A stretch of 64,000 nt of DNA from Herbiconiux oxytropis (GTDB lineage Bacteria > Actinomycetota > Actinomycetes > Actinomycetales > Microbacteriaceae), in contig NZ_JANLCK010000003.1 of assembly GCF_024979315.1 (NCBI RefSeq), positions 124,001 to 188,000 of the forward strand. The letters are read 5' to 3'. Within the stretch, counting starts at the first letter, position 1. Each line of letters starts with the position of its first letter. This document shows, one piece after another, positions 51,333-59,568 of the stretch. The translations under genes were made by a program, and so were the position numbers. The notes under the pieces were generated by a model that searched no databases, was not told where the DNA came from, and saw only the letters and a list, made by a program, of their open reading frames with translations.

Positions 51333-52462
51333 GGGTGTCCTCTTCGGGGTCGTTCAGGGGTGCGGAGCAGGGCGGCGATGCCGGCCGCCGCCTCGGCCAC
51401 GGGGGTCTCGCCCGCGCAGGCGGCGCGGATGGCCGAGGCTGCGCGGTTCTGGAACGCCGGAAAACCGTCGTGCCTCGGTCGCACCCAGGACTGCGAGATC
51501 GTGTCGAGTGTGCCGGCATAGAAGTCGAGTGACGCGGCGTTCACCTCCGGATCGTTCCAGGCCGCCACGCGCGCGGGCTGGCCTGAGTGCTCCGGTATGA
51601 AGGTGCGCTGCGCCTCGTCGGAGACCAGCCAGGTGAGGTGGTCGAGGAGCTCGTCGCTCGGGGTGCAGCGCCGCGACAGCGCGAGTCCCGTGCCGCCGAT
51701 CACCGAGCCGCGGCGGCCACCGGGGCCCGTCGGCGCATCCGTGAACCGGAGCCGCCGGCGTCCGCCAGGTAAGGAATAGGTCACGTACTGGTAGACGAGC
51801 GGGCAGTAGACGATGTCGGTGCCGTCGGCGAGCCGCTCGAGCAGGCCGATCGGGTTGAGGCCGGCGAGGTCGGTGCGGCCCGCCGACAGGGTCGTCATGA
51901 TGTCGAGGGCATCGGCGACGGCCTCGGCCGGCAGCTCACCGCGGGGCCCGGGGTCGGCGCCTCGCGCGACACTGATCGAGAACAGGGTCATGAGCGCATG
52001 CGGCCCGGCGAGGCTGAGAGCGATCGGGTGCCGGTGCGCGAACTCCCGGACGTCAGCCCACGTCGTCGGCAGGTCGCGGATGCCCTCCCAGGACACCGCG
52101 GTCTGCGTCGCCGCATCCAGGGGCAGCGCCCACACACGGCCGTCGACCGTGTACGACTCCCAGGACGGACCGACGAAGGCCCCCGGCCCACCGGTCGCCA
52201 CCAGGCGCTCGCCCAGCATGTCGCCCATGGCCACGAGCGCGCCCGTGCCCACCGCCTCGCCGAGGTGCGGGTGATCGATCACGATGACGTCGTACTGTGC
52301 CGCGAGCTCCACGATCGACGCCGCCTCGAACCCCTCGAGCGGTTGCGAGTCCCACGAGATCCGGTCGCGACCCTCGGCATTGAACCTCTCGGCCGAGGCC
52401 TCCAGGGGCTCTCGCCCGCGAGCGTGATCCCACGTCAACCCTCGAAAAAGCACGCGCGCCAC
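51329..52462 (-). CDS. Solute-binding-like protein without signal peptide
   Basis: A 377-residue protein with the fold markers of family 1 extracellular solute-binding proteins: FRGLTWDHARGREPLEASAE at the start, then DVIVIDHPHLGEAV, ALPLDAATQTAVSW and LTWLVSDEAQRTFIPEHSGQ. The N-terminus goes straight into the first beta strand with no signal peptide or lipobox, so it should stay in the cytoplasm. No ABC permease or ATPase is nearby. GTG 52462 follows GGAGGAAG closely; GTG 52453 is an alternative. It heads the operon with the FAH enzyme. Function is unknown; an enzyme chaperone or sensor role is possible. Confidence 0.78.
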   Translation of the reverse strand: MARVLFRGLTWDHARGREPLEASAERFNAEGRDRISWDSQPLEGFEAASIVELAAQYDVIVIDHPHLGEAVGTGALVAMGDMLGERLVATGGPGAFVGPSWESYTVDGRVWALPLDAATQTAVSWEGIRDLPTTWADVREFAHRHPIALSLAGPHALMTLFSISVARGADPGPRGELPAEAVADALDIMTTLSAGRTDLAGLNPIGLLERLADGTDIVYCPLVYQYVTYSLPGGRRRLRFTDAPTGPGGRRGSVIGGTGLALSRRCTPSDELLDHLTWLVSDEAQRTFIPEHSGQPARVAAWNDPEVNAASLDFYAGTLDTISQSWVRPRHDGFPAFQNRAASAIRAACAGETPVAEAAAGIAALLRTPERPRRGHP

Positions 52463-52470
52463 CTTCCTCC

Positions 52471-52494
52471 GTTAGCGCTAACGGTAGCGCGAAC
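52471..52494. promoter_or_regulatory. Double tandem LacI-type operator array
   Basis: GTTAGCGCTAAC (52471-52482) is identical to the palindrome at 48946 and is followed directly by GGTAGCGCGAAC (52483-52494). The array covers the -10 element and the start point of the solute-binding-like/FAH operon. Confidence 0.8.
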
Positions 52495-52509
52495 GATTTC
52501 AGGTCACAA
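52481..52509 (-). promoter_or_regulatory. Promoter of the solute-binding-like/FAH operon
   Basis: On the minus strand TTGTGA (52509-52504) and TACCGT (52486-52481) are 17 bases apart. The -10 hexamer straddles the two operator units. Confidence 0.6.
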
Positions 52510-52548
52510 CCCGACGCGCCCCCGCCCCGTGACGCCCCCACCCAACGG

Positions 52549-52657
52549 GCCCTACTCGCCGACCCAGAGCGATACCGTCGCCGGATGTCGCCGCGAAGCG
52601 ACGCCATCCGACGCCGGCATCGCATGTCGCCTGCGCCGCACGAGGGGCGGCGCAGCC
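52549..52657 (-). repeat. Dispersed structured repeat, copy 3
   Basis: It lies directly downstream of the carboxylase beta gene on the same strand. The GCGCCGC/GCGGCGC hairpin is at 52633-52653 and the 55-base hairpin at 52569-52623, loop CTTCG. It is nearly identical to copy 2 across about 105 bases. This copy follows a TGA stop instead of supplying a TAG. Confidence 0.85.
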
Positions 52658-52661
52658 AAAA

Positions 52662-54266
52662 TCACAGCGGGATGTTGCCGTGCTTCTTCGGAGGAAGCGA
52701 CGCGCGCTTCGTCTTGAGGGCTCGAAGGGCCTTCGTGATCGCCACGCGGGTGGCCGCCGGCTCGATGACGCCGTCGAGCTCGCCTCGTTCGGCGGCCAGG
52801 AAGGGGCTCGCCACGTTGTAGGTGTACTCGTTGGCGAGGCGGGTGCGCACGGCCGCGACGTCTTCGCCCGCCTCCTCGGCGCGCTTGATCTCGCCGCGGT
52901 AGAGGATGTTCACGGCGCCCTGACCGCCCATCACCGCGATCTCGGCCGTGGGCCAGGCGAGGTTGATGTCAGCGCCCAGCTGCTTCGACCCCATCACGAT
53001 GTACGCGCCGCCGTAGGCCTTCCGGAGGATGACGGTCACGAGCGGCACGGTCGCCTCGGCGTAGGCGTAGAGCAGCTTCGCGCCACGACGGATGACGCCC
53101 GTCCACTCCTGATCGGTGCCGGGCAGGTAGCCGGGCACGTCGACGAGCGTGAGGATGGGGATGGAGAAGGCGTCGCAGAAGCGCACGAAGCGGGAGGCCT
53201 TCTCGCCGGCCTCGATGTTGAGTGTGCCGGCCATCGAGTTCGGCTGATTGGCCACGATGCCCACCGAGCGGCCCTCGATGCGTGCGAAGCCCACGACGAT
53301 GTTGGGCGCGTAGAGCGGCTGGGTCTCGAGGAACTCAGCCCCGTCGACGAGGTGCTCGATGACGGTGTGCACGTCGTAGGGCTGGTTGGGCGAATCCGGG
53401 ATGATCGTGTTGAGCTTGCGGTCCGCATCCGTGATCTCGAGCTCGACCTCGCTGTCGTAGGAGGGGAGCTCCGCCAGGTTGTTCTGCGGCAGGAAGCTGA
53501 GCAGGGCGCGGGCGTAGTCGAGCGCGTCGTCCTCGTCGCTCGCGAGGTAGTGCGAGACGCCCGAGACGCTGTTGTGGGTGAGGGCGCCGCCGAGCTCCTC
53601 CATGCCGACGTCTTCGCCGGTGACGGTCTTGATGACATCCGGACCGGTCACGAACATCTGACTCGTCTTGTCGACCATGATCACGAAGTCGGTGAGGGCG
53701 GGGGAGTAGACCGCGCCGCCTGCAGCCGGGCCCATGATGATCGAGATCTGCGGGATGACGCCGGACGCGGCCGTGTTGCGGCGGAAGATCTCGCCGTACT
53801 TCCCGAGCGCCACGACACCCTCCTGGATGCGTGCGCCGCCCGAGTCGAGCATGCCGATGATCGGCACGCCGGTCTTCAGCGCGAGATCCATCACCTTGAT
53901 GATCTTCTCGCCGGCGACCTCGCCGAGCGAACCGCCGAAGATCGTGAAGTCCTGCGCGTAGACGGCCACCTGGCGGCCGTGGATGGTGCCCGTGCCCGTG
54001 ACGACGGCGTCGCCGTAGGGCCGCGACTTCTCCATGCCGAAGGCGTGGGTGCGGTGGCGCACGAACTCGTCGATCTCCACGAAGCTGCCGTGGTCGAGCA
54101 GCTGTTCGATGCGCTCGCGGGCGGTCTTCTTGCCGCGCTTGTGCTGCTTCTCGATGGCGGAGGCCCCGGAGGCCGTCACCGCCTCGTGGTATCGGTTCTT
54201 CAGGTCGGCCAGCTTGCCCGCCGTCGTGTACATGTCGGGCTGGTCGGTCGTCGCGTCTTCACTCAC
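52662..54266 (-). CDS. Acyl-CoA carboxylase beta subunit (carboxyltransferase, AccD5/PccB type)
   Basis: A 534-residue carboxyltransferase that moves CO2 from carboxybiotin to propionyl- or acetyl-CoA. Family landmarks are [69 protein letters not shown] and [14 protein letters not shown]. The oxyanion-forming GG pairs are intact. GTG 54266 is preferred as start because TAGAGT ends seven bases before it; a GTG seven codons upstream also exists. The alpha and epsilon subunits are encoded elsewhere in the window, and biotin ligase is divergent. Confidence 0.94.
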   Translation of the reverse strand: MSEDATTDQPDMYTTAGKLADLKNRYHEAVTASGASAIEKQHKRGKKTARERIEQLLDHGSFVEIDEFVRHRTHAFGMEKSRPYGDAVVTGTGTIHGRQVAVYAQDFTIFGGSLGEVAGEKIIKVMDLALKTGVPIIGMLDSGGARIQEGVVALGKYGEIFRRNTAASGVIPQISIIMGPAAGGAVYSPALTDFVIMVDKTSQMFVTGPDVIKTVTGEDVGMEELGGALTHNSVSGVSHYLASDEDDALDYARALLSFLPQNNLAELPSYDSEVELEITDADRKLNTIIPDSPNQPYDVHTVIEHLVDGAEFLETQPLYAPNIVVGFARIEGRSVGIVANQPNSMAGTLNIEAGEKASRFVRFCDAFSIPILTLVDVPGYLPGTDQEWTGVIRRGAKLLYAYAEATVPLVTVILRKAYGGAYIVMGSKQLGADINLAWPTAEIAVMGGQGAVNILYRGEIKRAEEAGEDVAAVRTRLANEYTYNVASPFLAAERGELDGVIEPAATRVAITKALRALKTKRASLPPKKHGNIPL

Positions 54267-54273
54267 GCCGTTC

Positions 54274-54279
54274 ACTCTA
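54274..54279 (-). promoter_or_regulatory. -10 element TAGAGT, leaderless GTG start of the carboxylase beta gene
   Basis: TAGAGT, seven bases, then GTG at 54266. It decides the start codon choice. Confidence 0.55.
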
Positions 54280-54337
54280 CCGGCCACCCCTCCCGGCCCT
54301 TCGTTGCCGAAACCTCCAAGAGGCGGGCGCGGTCGGG

Positions 54338-54343
54338 TAGCTT
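54338..54343 (+). promoter_or_regulatory. -10 element TAGCTT, leaderless start of birA
   Basis: TAGCTT ends six bases before the ATG at 54350 with no ribosome binding site between. Confidence 0.6.
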
Positions 54344-54349
54344 GGCGTC

Positions 54350-55210
54350 ATGCATCTGCCTCATCGAGCTCCGCATCCCCGTTTCCCGCTGTCATCGGCG
54401 TCGGCGTCGCGGTTCGAGTGGATGACCCGGGCCGGGTCGACGAACGAGGTGCTCGTGCAGGCGGCTGCCGGGCCGTCGGCGGCGGAGTGGCCGGATCTCG
54501 CCGTGGTCGCCACCGACGACCAGACCGCAGGCAAGGGCCGGCTCGGCCGCAGCTGGAGTGCGCCGGCGGGCTCCTCGCTCGCCATCTCGGTGCTGCTGCG
54601 CCCCCACGACGGCGAGGGGCGGGCCATCCCCGTCGAGCGCTGGGGCGTGCTGCCCCTCGTCGCAGGCATCGCGATGGCGCAGGTGGTGCACGGGCTCGCG
54701 CACCGGAGCGCCGTCCCCGTGGGGCTCAAGTGGCCCAACGACGTCCTCATCGGCAGCCGCAAGGTATCGGGCATCCTGGGCGAGCTGCTGCCGGATGCTT
54801 CGGGTCTCGTGATCGGGGCGGGCGTCAACCTGACACTCACCGAGGAGCAGCTGCCGGTGCCGACCGCCACGTCGCTGCGGCTCGCGGGAGTGCAGGACAT
54901 CGATCCGGATGCCGTGCTCGCCGGCTACCTGCACGACCTGACCGTGCTCTACGACCGCTGGCGGGCATCCGGGGGCGATGCGGTGGCGAGTGGGGTGCTC
55001 GACGATGCGGTGCGGATGTCGGTCACGCTCGGCCGTGCGGTGCGGGTCGAGCTGCCGGGCGGGGTCGTGCGGCGGGGTGTCGCGCGGTCGCTCGACGAGG
55101 GCGGGCGGCTCGTCGTGGAGCTGCCGGACGGCCAGCCGCCGCTCGTGGTCTCGGCGGGCGATGTGACGCACCTCCGGCACGACGACAGCGGAATCGGAGA
55201 TTCCCGGTAA
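54350..55210 (+). CDS. birA: Biotin-[acetyl-CoA-carboxylase] ligase
   Basis: A 286-residue biotin protein ligase. It activates biotin with ATP and attaches it to the BCCP lysine. GKGRLGRSWSAPAGSSLAIS carries the biotinyl-AMP loop, KWPNDVLIGSRKVSGIL the catalytic Lys region, and the C-terminal SH3-like domain follows at about 235-280. There is no N-terminal helix-turn-helix, so it is a ligase without repressor function. Divergent placement from the carboxylase beta gene supports its role in maturing the carboxylase encoded in this window. Confidence 0.94.
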   Translation: MHLPHRAPHPRFPLSSASASRFEWMTRAGSTNEVLVQAAAGPSAAEWPDLAVVATDDQTAGKGRLGRSWSAPAGSSLAISVLLRPHDGEGRAIPVERWGVLPLVAGIAMAQVVHGLAHRSAVPVGLKWPNDVLIGSRKVSGILGELLPDASGLVIGAGVNLTLTEEQLPVPTATSLRLAGVQDIDPDAVLAGYLHDLTVLYDRWRASGGDAVASGVLDDAVRMSVTLGRAVRVELPGGVVRRGVARSLDEGGRLVVELPDGQPPLVVSAGDVTHLRHDDSGIGDSR

Positions 55211-55221
55211 AGAATGAGGGC

Positions 55222-56013
55222 ATGACCCCGCGCCCCTCCTCCGACGCCACCGAGCGCTTCGGGTGGGGTGCGGCCGGAGCGTCGGCGGATCAGCGCACCA
55301 CGCGCTATCCCGTTCCGCCCGAGTCCGAGCGCGTGCCCTACCCGGCCCCGCCTCCCTACCCCGGGGGCCCGGCGTCCGGCAGCGAGCCCGGTTTCAGCGA
55401 GCCCGGTTCCGCGGAGCCCGGATTCGCCGATCTCGGCTTCGACCAGGGCGACACCGATCCGGGCACGCCCGGCGACGGCCGCGGCGGTGAACCGGATTCC
55501 GTCCACCCCGGCTACGGCGGCTACACCACCTCGGTCGAGCCGACGCCCGAGGCCATCCTCGTGCGCGTGCGCCCGCATGCCCGCCGCCTCACCCTCCCGG
55601 TGCTCATCCTCTTCGCCGCGGCGGCGGCCTACGGCTGGTTCGGCGGACGCTTCGCCGAGGAGTGGCAGAACTGGGCGGCGCTCGCCGCGGCCGGCGCGCT
55701 CGTCTTCTTCGGAACCCTTCTGCCGTTCTTCGCCTGGCTCGGCCACCGCTACACCGTCACCACCCGCCGCATCATCGCCCGCCGGGGTCTCTTCGTGCGC
55801 GACCGCCAGGATCTCTACCTCGCCCGCGTCACCGACGTCCGCCTCCGCCGCACCCCTTTCCAGGCGGCGGCCGCGTGCGGCGACGTTCGGGTCACGGCGG
55901 GCCCCGACCTCACCGTCGTGCTCCACGACATCCCCTCCGCCCGCCTCGTGGCCGACCTCCTCGGCGCCCTCACGGAGCACCCCGCTTCCGCACCCGGCCA
56001 TCCCCGCGAGTGA
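55222..56013 (+). CDS. Bacterial PH-domain membrane protein
   Basis: A 263-residue protein. The first 105 residues are a disordered Pro/Gly/Ser/Glu-rich cytoplasmic region with repeated EPGF/EPGS units. Two transmembrane helices follow (about 120-140 and 148-172). The C-terminal bPH_2 domain contains HRYTVTTRRIIARRGLFVRD and DLYLARVTDVRLRRTPFQ. Proteins of this YdbS-like type are conserved next to birA in actinobacteria, but their role is unknown. TAAAGAATGAGGGC before the ATG combines a -10-like hexamer and a weak ribosome site. Confidence 0.85.
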   Translation: MTPRPSSDATERFGWGAAGASADQRTTRYPVPPESERVPYPAPPPYPGGPASGSEPGFSEPGSAEPGFADLGFDQGDTDPGTPGDGRGGEPDSVHPGYGGYTTSVEPTPEAILVRVRPHARRLTLPVLILFAAAAAYGWFGGRFAEEWQNWAALAAAGALVFFGTLLPFFAWLGHRYTVTTRRIIARRGLFVRDRQDLYLARVTDVRLRRTPFQAAAACGDVRVTAGPDLTVVLHDIPSARLVADLLGALTEHPASAPGHPRE

Positions 56014-56046
56014 CAGTGTCGGTAGCATGAGATAACCTCATGTTCT

Positions 56047-57987
56047 ATGAAGCGATCTTTCGTTCCGTTCATCGCCTTGGGGCTGGTAGCGCTCCTCACA
56101 AGTGCGACTGGAACCGCTGCTGCAGCTTCGCGCGAGTTCGGGATGGTGCGTCTGGCCTCGGTCGCCCCCAACTCCTTCGGAGATGGGGTGGGGGATGTAG
56201 CGGTCGACAGCACCACGCAACGGGCCTTCGTGCTCGACCGGCAGAACGACGCCGTTCAGGTCTATGACATCAGCGGGCCTTCTTTCACTCACCTCGGCAC
56301 CGTGGACGGAGGAGTCGACGTTCCCGTGGCGGCTGTAGTGAACGAGTCGACGCACATGCTCTACCTGGCCGACTCCGATAGGGATTCCATCGTTGTGATC
56401 GATGTCGACCCCGCTTCACCATCGGTCAACACCGTAGTTCGGACGATTCTCACGGGAAGCTCCTCCGTCGGCGGTATCGCAGTCGATGAACTTCGGAATC
56501 GCGTCTTCGTGGCGAATACGGCAGGCAACACGGTGAGCGTTCTCGACGTAACTGCTGGCAGCGGGCCTCAATCGGTCCCAGTCGGCCGAGAGCCTCAGGA
56601 TGTCGTGGTCGATCCACTCACAGGCAAGGCCTACGTGTCGAGCGCTGTGGACTCCTCGATCACCGTCATCAACACAGACGGGTCGTGGACGGCGTGGCCG
56701 CTCGAGAACAGGCCCCAGTTGCTGGCTTACGCCGAGGGCGCTCTCTATGTGTCGACCGACCGGCCGTACGCAGCGCACGTCGACAAGTACTCCCTCGCGA
56801 CGAGCGCGCTCCTCGCGAGTTCGCCTCCGCTGGCGGGCCTGCCCAATGACATCGACGTCGACCCGGCACTCCACGCCGTCTACCTGGTCGACTCGGCCAG
56901 CGGCGTCGCGGGGGTGACGACGTTGAGGACGACGGACCTCTCTCGGGAAGACGACGGACCGGAGGACTACTTCAATTCCGTGGTGATCGAGCCGCGCACG
57001 CATCGGATTCTGGTCGGTGAAACCCCGCGTCTTGCCCGGCCGTCGGAGGTGGTGATGCTCGATCCGCTGCCGCGGCCGCTGCCGTCGGTCGATCGGATCG
57101 ACGGCGCCGATCGGTTCGAGGTGTCGGCGGGGGTTGCCGGCGATGGTTTCGCGTCGGGGGTGCCGGTCGCGTTTGTAACGACAGGGGCGACGTTCGCGGA
57201 TGCACTGGCGGGGTCGGCCGCAGCGGGCGCAGGGCGTGGGCCGGTGCTTCTGGTGTCGCAGAATTCGGTACCGCCAGCGGTGGCGGCGAGGTTGAAGTCG
57301 CTGCGGCCGCAGCGCATCGTCGTTCTCGGGGGCACGGCGAGCGTGAGCGTGGCAGTCGAGAAGAAGCTCGGCGAATTCAGCTCTTCGGTGTCGAGGCTTT
57401 CTGGAGCAGACCGCTACGCGGTGTCGGCGGCGGTCTCGGCCGCGGCGTTCCCGGACGGCGCCGACATCGTGTACCTCGCCTCAGGGGTAGTGTTCTCCGA
57501 CGCGCTCTCCGCCTCGGCTGCTGCAGGTCTCGGTGGCGGTCCGGTGCTGCTGACGAAGAAGGGCAGCACGTCCGCCGAGGTCCTGGCTGAGCTCGGACGA
57601 TTGAAACCCGCCACGGTGATCGTCGTGGGCGGCACGAACACCGTGGACGAGGCGGTGGTGGCGACGCTGCAGGCGACCTGGCCGGTTGTCCGCATCGACG
57701 GAGCCGACCGGTACGCGGTCTCCGGCGCGATCACGGCCAGGACCTTTCCCCAGAGTGCCTACACGATCTATGTCGCATCGGGGGCAGTCTTTCCCGACGC
57801 CCTATCCGGCTCGGCGGCGGCCATCGCGCAAGACGCGCCCGTGCTCCTCGTGCAGAAAGACGGAATTCCCGCCACTGTCGCCGCGCAGCTCGACCGCCTC
57901 AACCCCTACCGCATCGTGGTGCTCGGCGGCACGAACACCGTCTCCGACGCCGTGCAGTCCCAACTCGAGAGCTACCTCCCGCACTGA
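56047..57987 (+). CDS. Secreted beta-propeller protein with three cell-wall-binding repeats (CWB2)
   Basis: A 646-residue surface protein. A signal peptide (about 1-27, MKRSFVPFIALGLVALLTS then AAAAS) is followed by a YVTN-like beta-propeller (about 40-335) with motifs such as NRVFVANTAGNTVSVLDVT and KAYVSSAVDSSITVINTDG. Three CWB2 modules occupy about 347-445, 448-545 and 547-646; each has a GADRY/F-VSA opening, a SDALSASAAA-type centre and a VVLGGT-type ending. CWB2 triplets bind anionic wall polymers. The propeller part uses visibly more A/T-ending codons than neighbouring genes, hinting at separate ancestry. Confidence 0.87.
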   Translation: MKRSFVPFIALGLVALLTSATGTAAAASREFGMVRLASVAPNSFGDGVGDVAVDSTTQRAFVLDRQNDAVQVYDISGPSFTHLGTVDGGVDVPVAAVVNESTHMLYLADSDRDSIVVIDVDPASPSVNTVVRTILTGSSSVGGIAVDELRNRVFVANTAGNTVSVLDVTAGSGPQSVPVGREPQDVVVDPLTGKAYVSSAVDSSITVINTDGSWTAWPLENRPQLLAYAEGALYVSTDRPYAAHVDKYSLATSALLASSPPLAGLPNDIDVDPALHAVYLVDSASGVAGVTTLRTTDLSREDDGPEDYFNSVVIEPRTHRILVGETPRLARPSEVVMLDPLPRPLPSVDRIDGADRFEVSAGVAGDGFASGVPVAFVTTGATFADALAGSAAAGAGRGPVLLVSQNSVPPAVAARLKSLRPQRIVVLGGTASVSVAVEKKLGEFSSSVSRLSGADRYAVSAAVSAAAFPDGADIVYLASGVVFSDALSASAAAGLGGGPVLLTKKGSTSAEVLAELGRLKPATVIVVGGTNTVDEAVVATLQATWPVVRIDGADRYAVSGAITARTFPQSAYTIYVASGAVFPDALSGSAAAIAQDAPVLLVQKDGIPATVAAQLDRLNPYRIVVLGGTNTVSDAVQSQLESYLPH

Positions 57988-58023
57988 CAGGGGCCGACTC
58001 GACCGCCATCAGCCCCGATGTGC

Positions 58024-58242
58024 TCAGTCGGTGGCGTCTTCGAGTCGGAATCCGACCTTCAGGGTCACCTGGAAGTGGGCCACTTCGCCGTTTTCGAGGT
58101 CGCCGCGGGTGCCCGTGACCTCGAACCAGTCGATGTTGCGGATCGTCTGCGAAGCGCGCTCGATGCCGTTCCGGATCGCCGCATCGGTTCCCTGGGGCGA
58201 CGTGCCTACGATCTCGGTCACTCGGTAGGTGTGGTTCGCCAT
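58024..58242 (-). CDS. Dodecin (flavin-storage protein)
   Basis: A 72-residue protein of the dodecin family, which forms hollow dodecamers that bind flavin or CoA. HTYRVTEIVGTSPQGTDAAI, the central Trp in RNIDWFEVTGTRG that stacks on the flavin, and VAHFQVTLKVGFRLED match the family end to end. The start MANHTYRV was chosen because the dodecin strand begins there; AAAGG lies about ten bases upstream. It stands alone between the CWB2 protein and divergent purK. Confidence 0.93.
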   Translation of the reverse strand: MANHTYRVTEIVGTSPQGTDAAIRNGIERASQTIRNIDWFEVTGTRGDLENGEVAHFQVTLKVGFRLEDATD

Positions 58243-58365
58243 GGTGCTGCTGCCTTTCGTCGGGGAGGTTCTGTACAACTCACCGTACGGTCACCCGCGG
58301 TGCCGGTGTGCTTGATTACGGACTTCGCCCGAAGCTGGCCCGGTCGGGCAGACCGCGCCCGCCGG

Positions 58366-58371
58366 TAGGCT
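58366..58371 (+). promoter_or_regulatory. -10 element TAGGCT before purK
   Basis: TAGGCT ends six bases before the GTG at 58378. The intervening GGAGGG is too close to the start for normal ribosome spacing, so a leaderless mRNA is favoured. Confidence 0.55.
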
Positions 58372-58377
58372 GGAGGG

Positions 58378-59514
58378 GTGACTTTTCGACTAGGCGTCAT
58401 CGGTGGCGGACAACTGGCGCGCATGATGGTGCCCCCCGCGATCGAGCTGGGGATCGACATCCGCGTGCTCGCCGAGAGCGAGGGGATGTCGGCCGCGATT
58501 GCCGCCACCGGGGTCGGCGACTACACCGACCTCGAGACCGTCCGGGCGTTCGCGAAGACCGTCGACGTGGTCACGTTCGACCACGAGCACGTGCCTCAAG
58601 CAGTGCTCCGCGCCCTCGTCGCCGACGGCGTGGCCGTGCATCCGGGACCCGACGCCCTGCAGTTCGCGCAGGACAAGCTCGCCATGCGCGAGCGCCTCGG
58701 CGAGCTCGGCATCCCGATGCCCGACTGGGCGCGGGTCGAGACGCCGGACGAGCTCGACGCCTTCCTCGCCGACCACGGCGGCCGCGGCGTCGTGAAGACC
58801 GCCCGTGGCGGTTACGACGGCAAGGGCGTGCGCGTCGTGAGCGCCGCCGATCAGGCCGAGGACTGGTTCGCCGCCCTCGCCGAGGACGGCCGCGGGGGAG
58901 CGCTTCTCGTGGAGGAGCTCGTCGAGTTCCGCCGAGAGCTCGCCCAGCTCGTAGCCCGGCGGCCGAGCGGCGACGTGACCCTCTGGCCCGTCGTCGAGTC
59001 GGTGCAGAAGGACGGCGTCTGCGCGGAGGTCATCGCCCCCGCCCCCGGATCCGCCGGGAAGGTCGCCGAGATGGCTGCGCACATCGGCACCACGATCGCC
59101 GAGGAGCTCGGCGTCACCGGTGTGCTGGCCGTGGAGCTCTTCGAGACGACGGATGAGCGCATCCTCGTCAACGAGCTCGCCATGCGACCGCACAACACCG
59201 GGCACTGGACGATCGACGGCTCGACCACGAGCCAGTTCGAGCAGCACCTCCGGGCCGTGCTCGACCTGCCGTTCGGCGCTACGGGACACCGCGAGCCGTG
59301 GTCGGTGATGATCAACATCCTGGGCGGGCCGACGGATGGCGACCTCGACACCCCGTTGCGGCAGGCGGCCGCCGACCAGCCGACCGCGAAGATCCACCTC
59401 TACGGCAAGGAGCCCCGCCCCGGCCGCAAGGTCGGACACGTGACGGTCTCGGGCGAGGAGCTCGACGACGTCGTCTTCCGGGCGAGGGCCGCCGCCGCGT
59501 TCTTCGAGGACTGA
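58378..59514 (+). CDS. purK: 5-(carboxyamino)imidazole ribonucleotide synthase
   Basis: A 378-residue ATP-grasp enzyme. It joins bicarbonate to aminoimidazole ribonucleotide in purine synthesis. LGVIGGGQLARMMVPPAIEL is the N-terminal signature, KTARGGYDGKGVRVV the ATP lid, and ELAMRPHNTGHWTIDGS the catalytic metal loop. The start is GTG (MTFRLGVIGG). It is separated from purE by about 270 bases that hold a strong hairpin, so the two pathway neighbours probably have separate promoters. Confidence 0.96.
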   Translation: MTFRLGVIGGGQLARMMVPPAIELGIDIRVLAESEGMSAAIAATGVGDYTDLETVRAFAKTVDVVTFDHEHVPQAVLRALVADGVAVHPGPDALQFAQDKLAMRERLGELGIPMPDWARVETPDELDAFLADHGGRGVVKTARGGYDGKGVRVVSAADQAEDWFAALAEDGRGGALLVEELVEFRRELAQLVARRPSGDVTLWPVVESVQKDGVCAEVIAPAPGSAGKVAEMAAHIGTTIAEELGVTGVLAVELFETTDERILVNELAMRPHNTGHWTIDGSTTSQFEQHLRAVLDLPFGATGHREPWSVMINILGGPTDGDLDTPLRQAAADQPTAKIHLYGKEPRPGRKVGHVTVSGEELDDVVFRARAAAAFFED

Positions 59515-59568
59515 GCCGCCGACCTCCGGCCCACCGCCCACCGGCCCCCTTCACCTCTCTTCTCCTCC

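Noticed and set aside
44227-52462. Anti-phage defence or biosynthetic island
   Set aside because: All genes resolve to catabolic enzymes, transport or regulation; no nuclease, reverse transcriptase, integrase, NRPS or PKS domains are visible.
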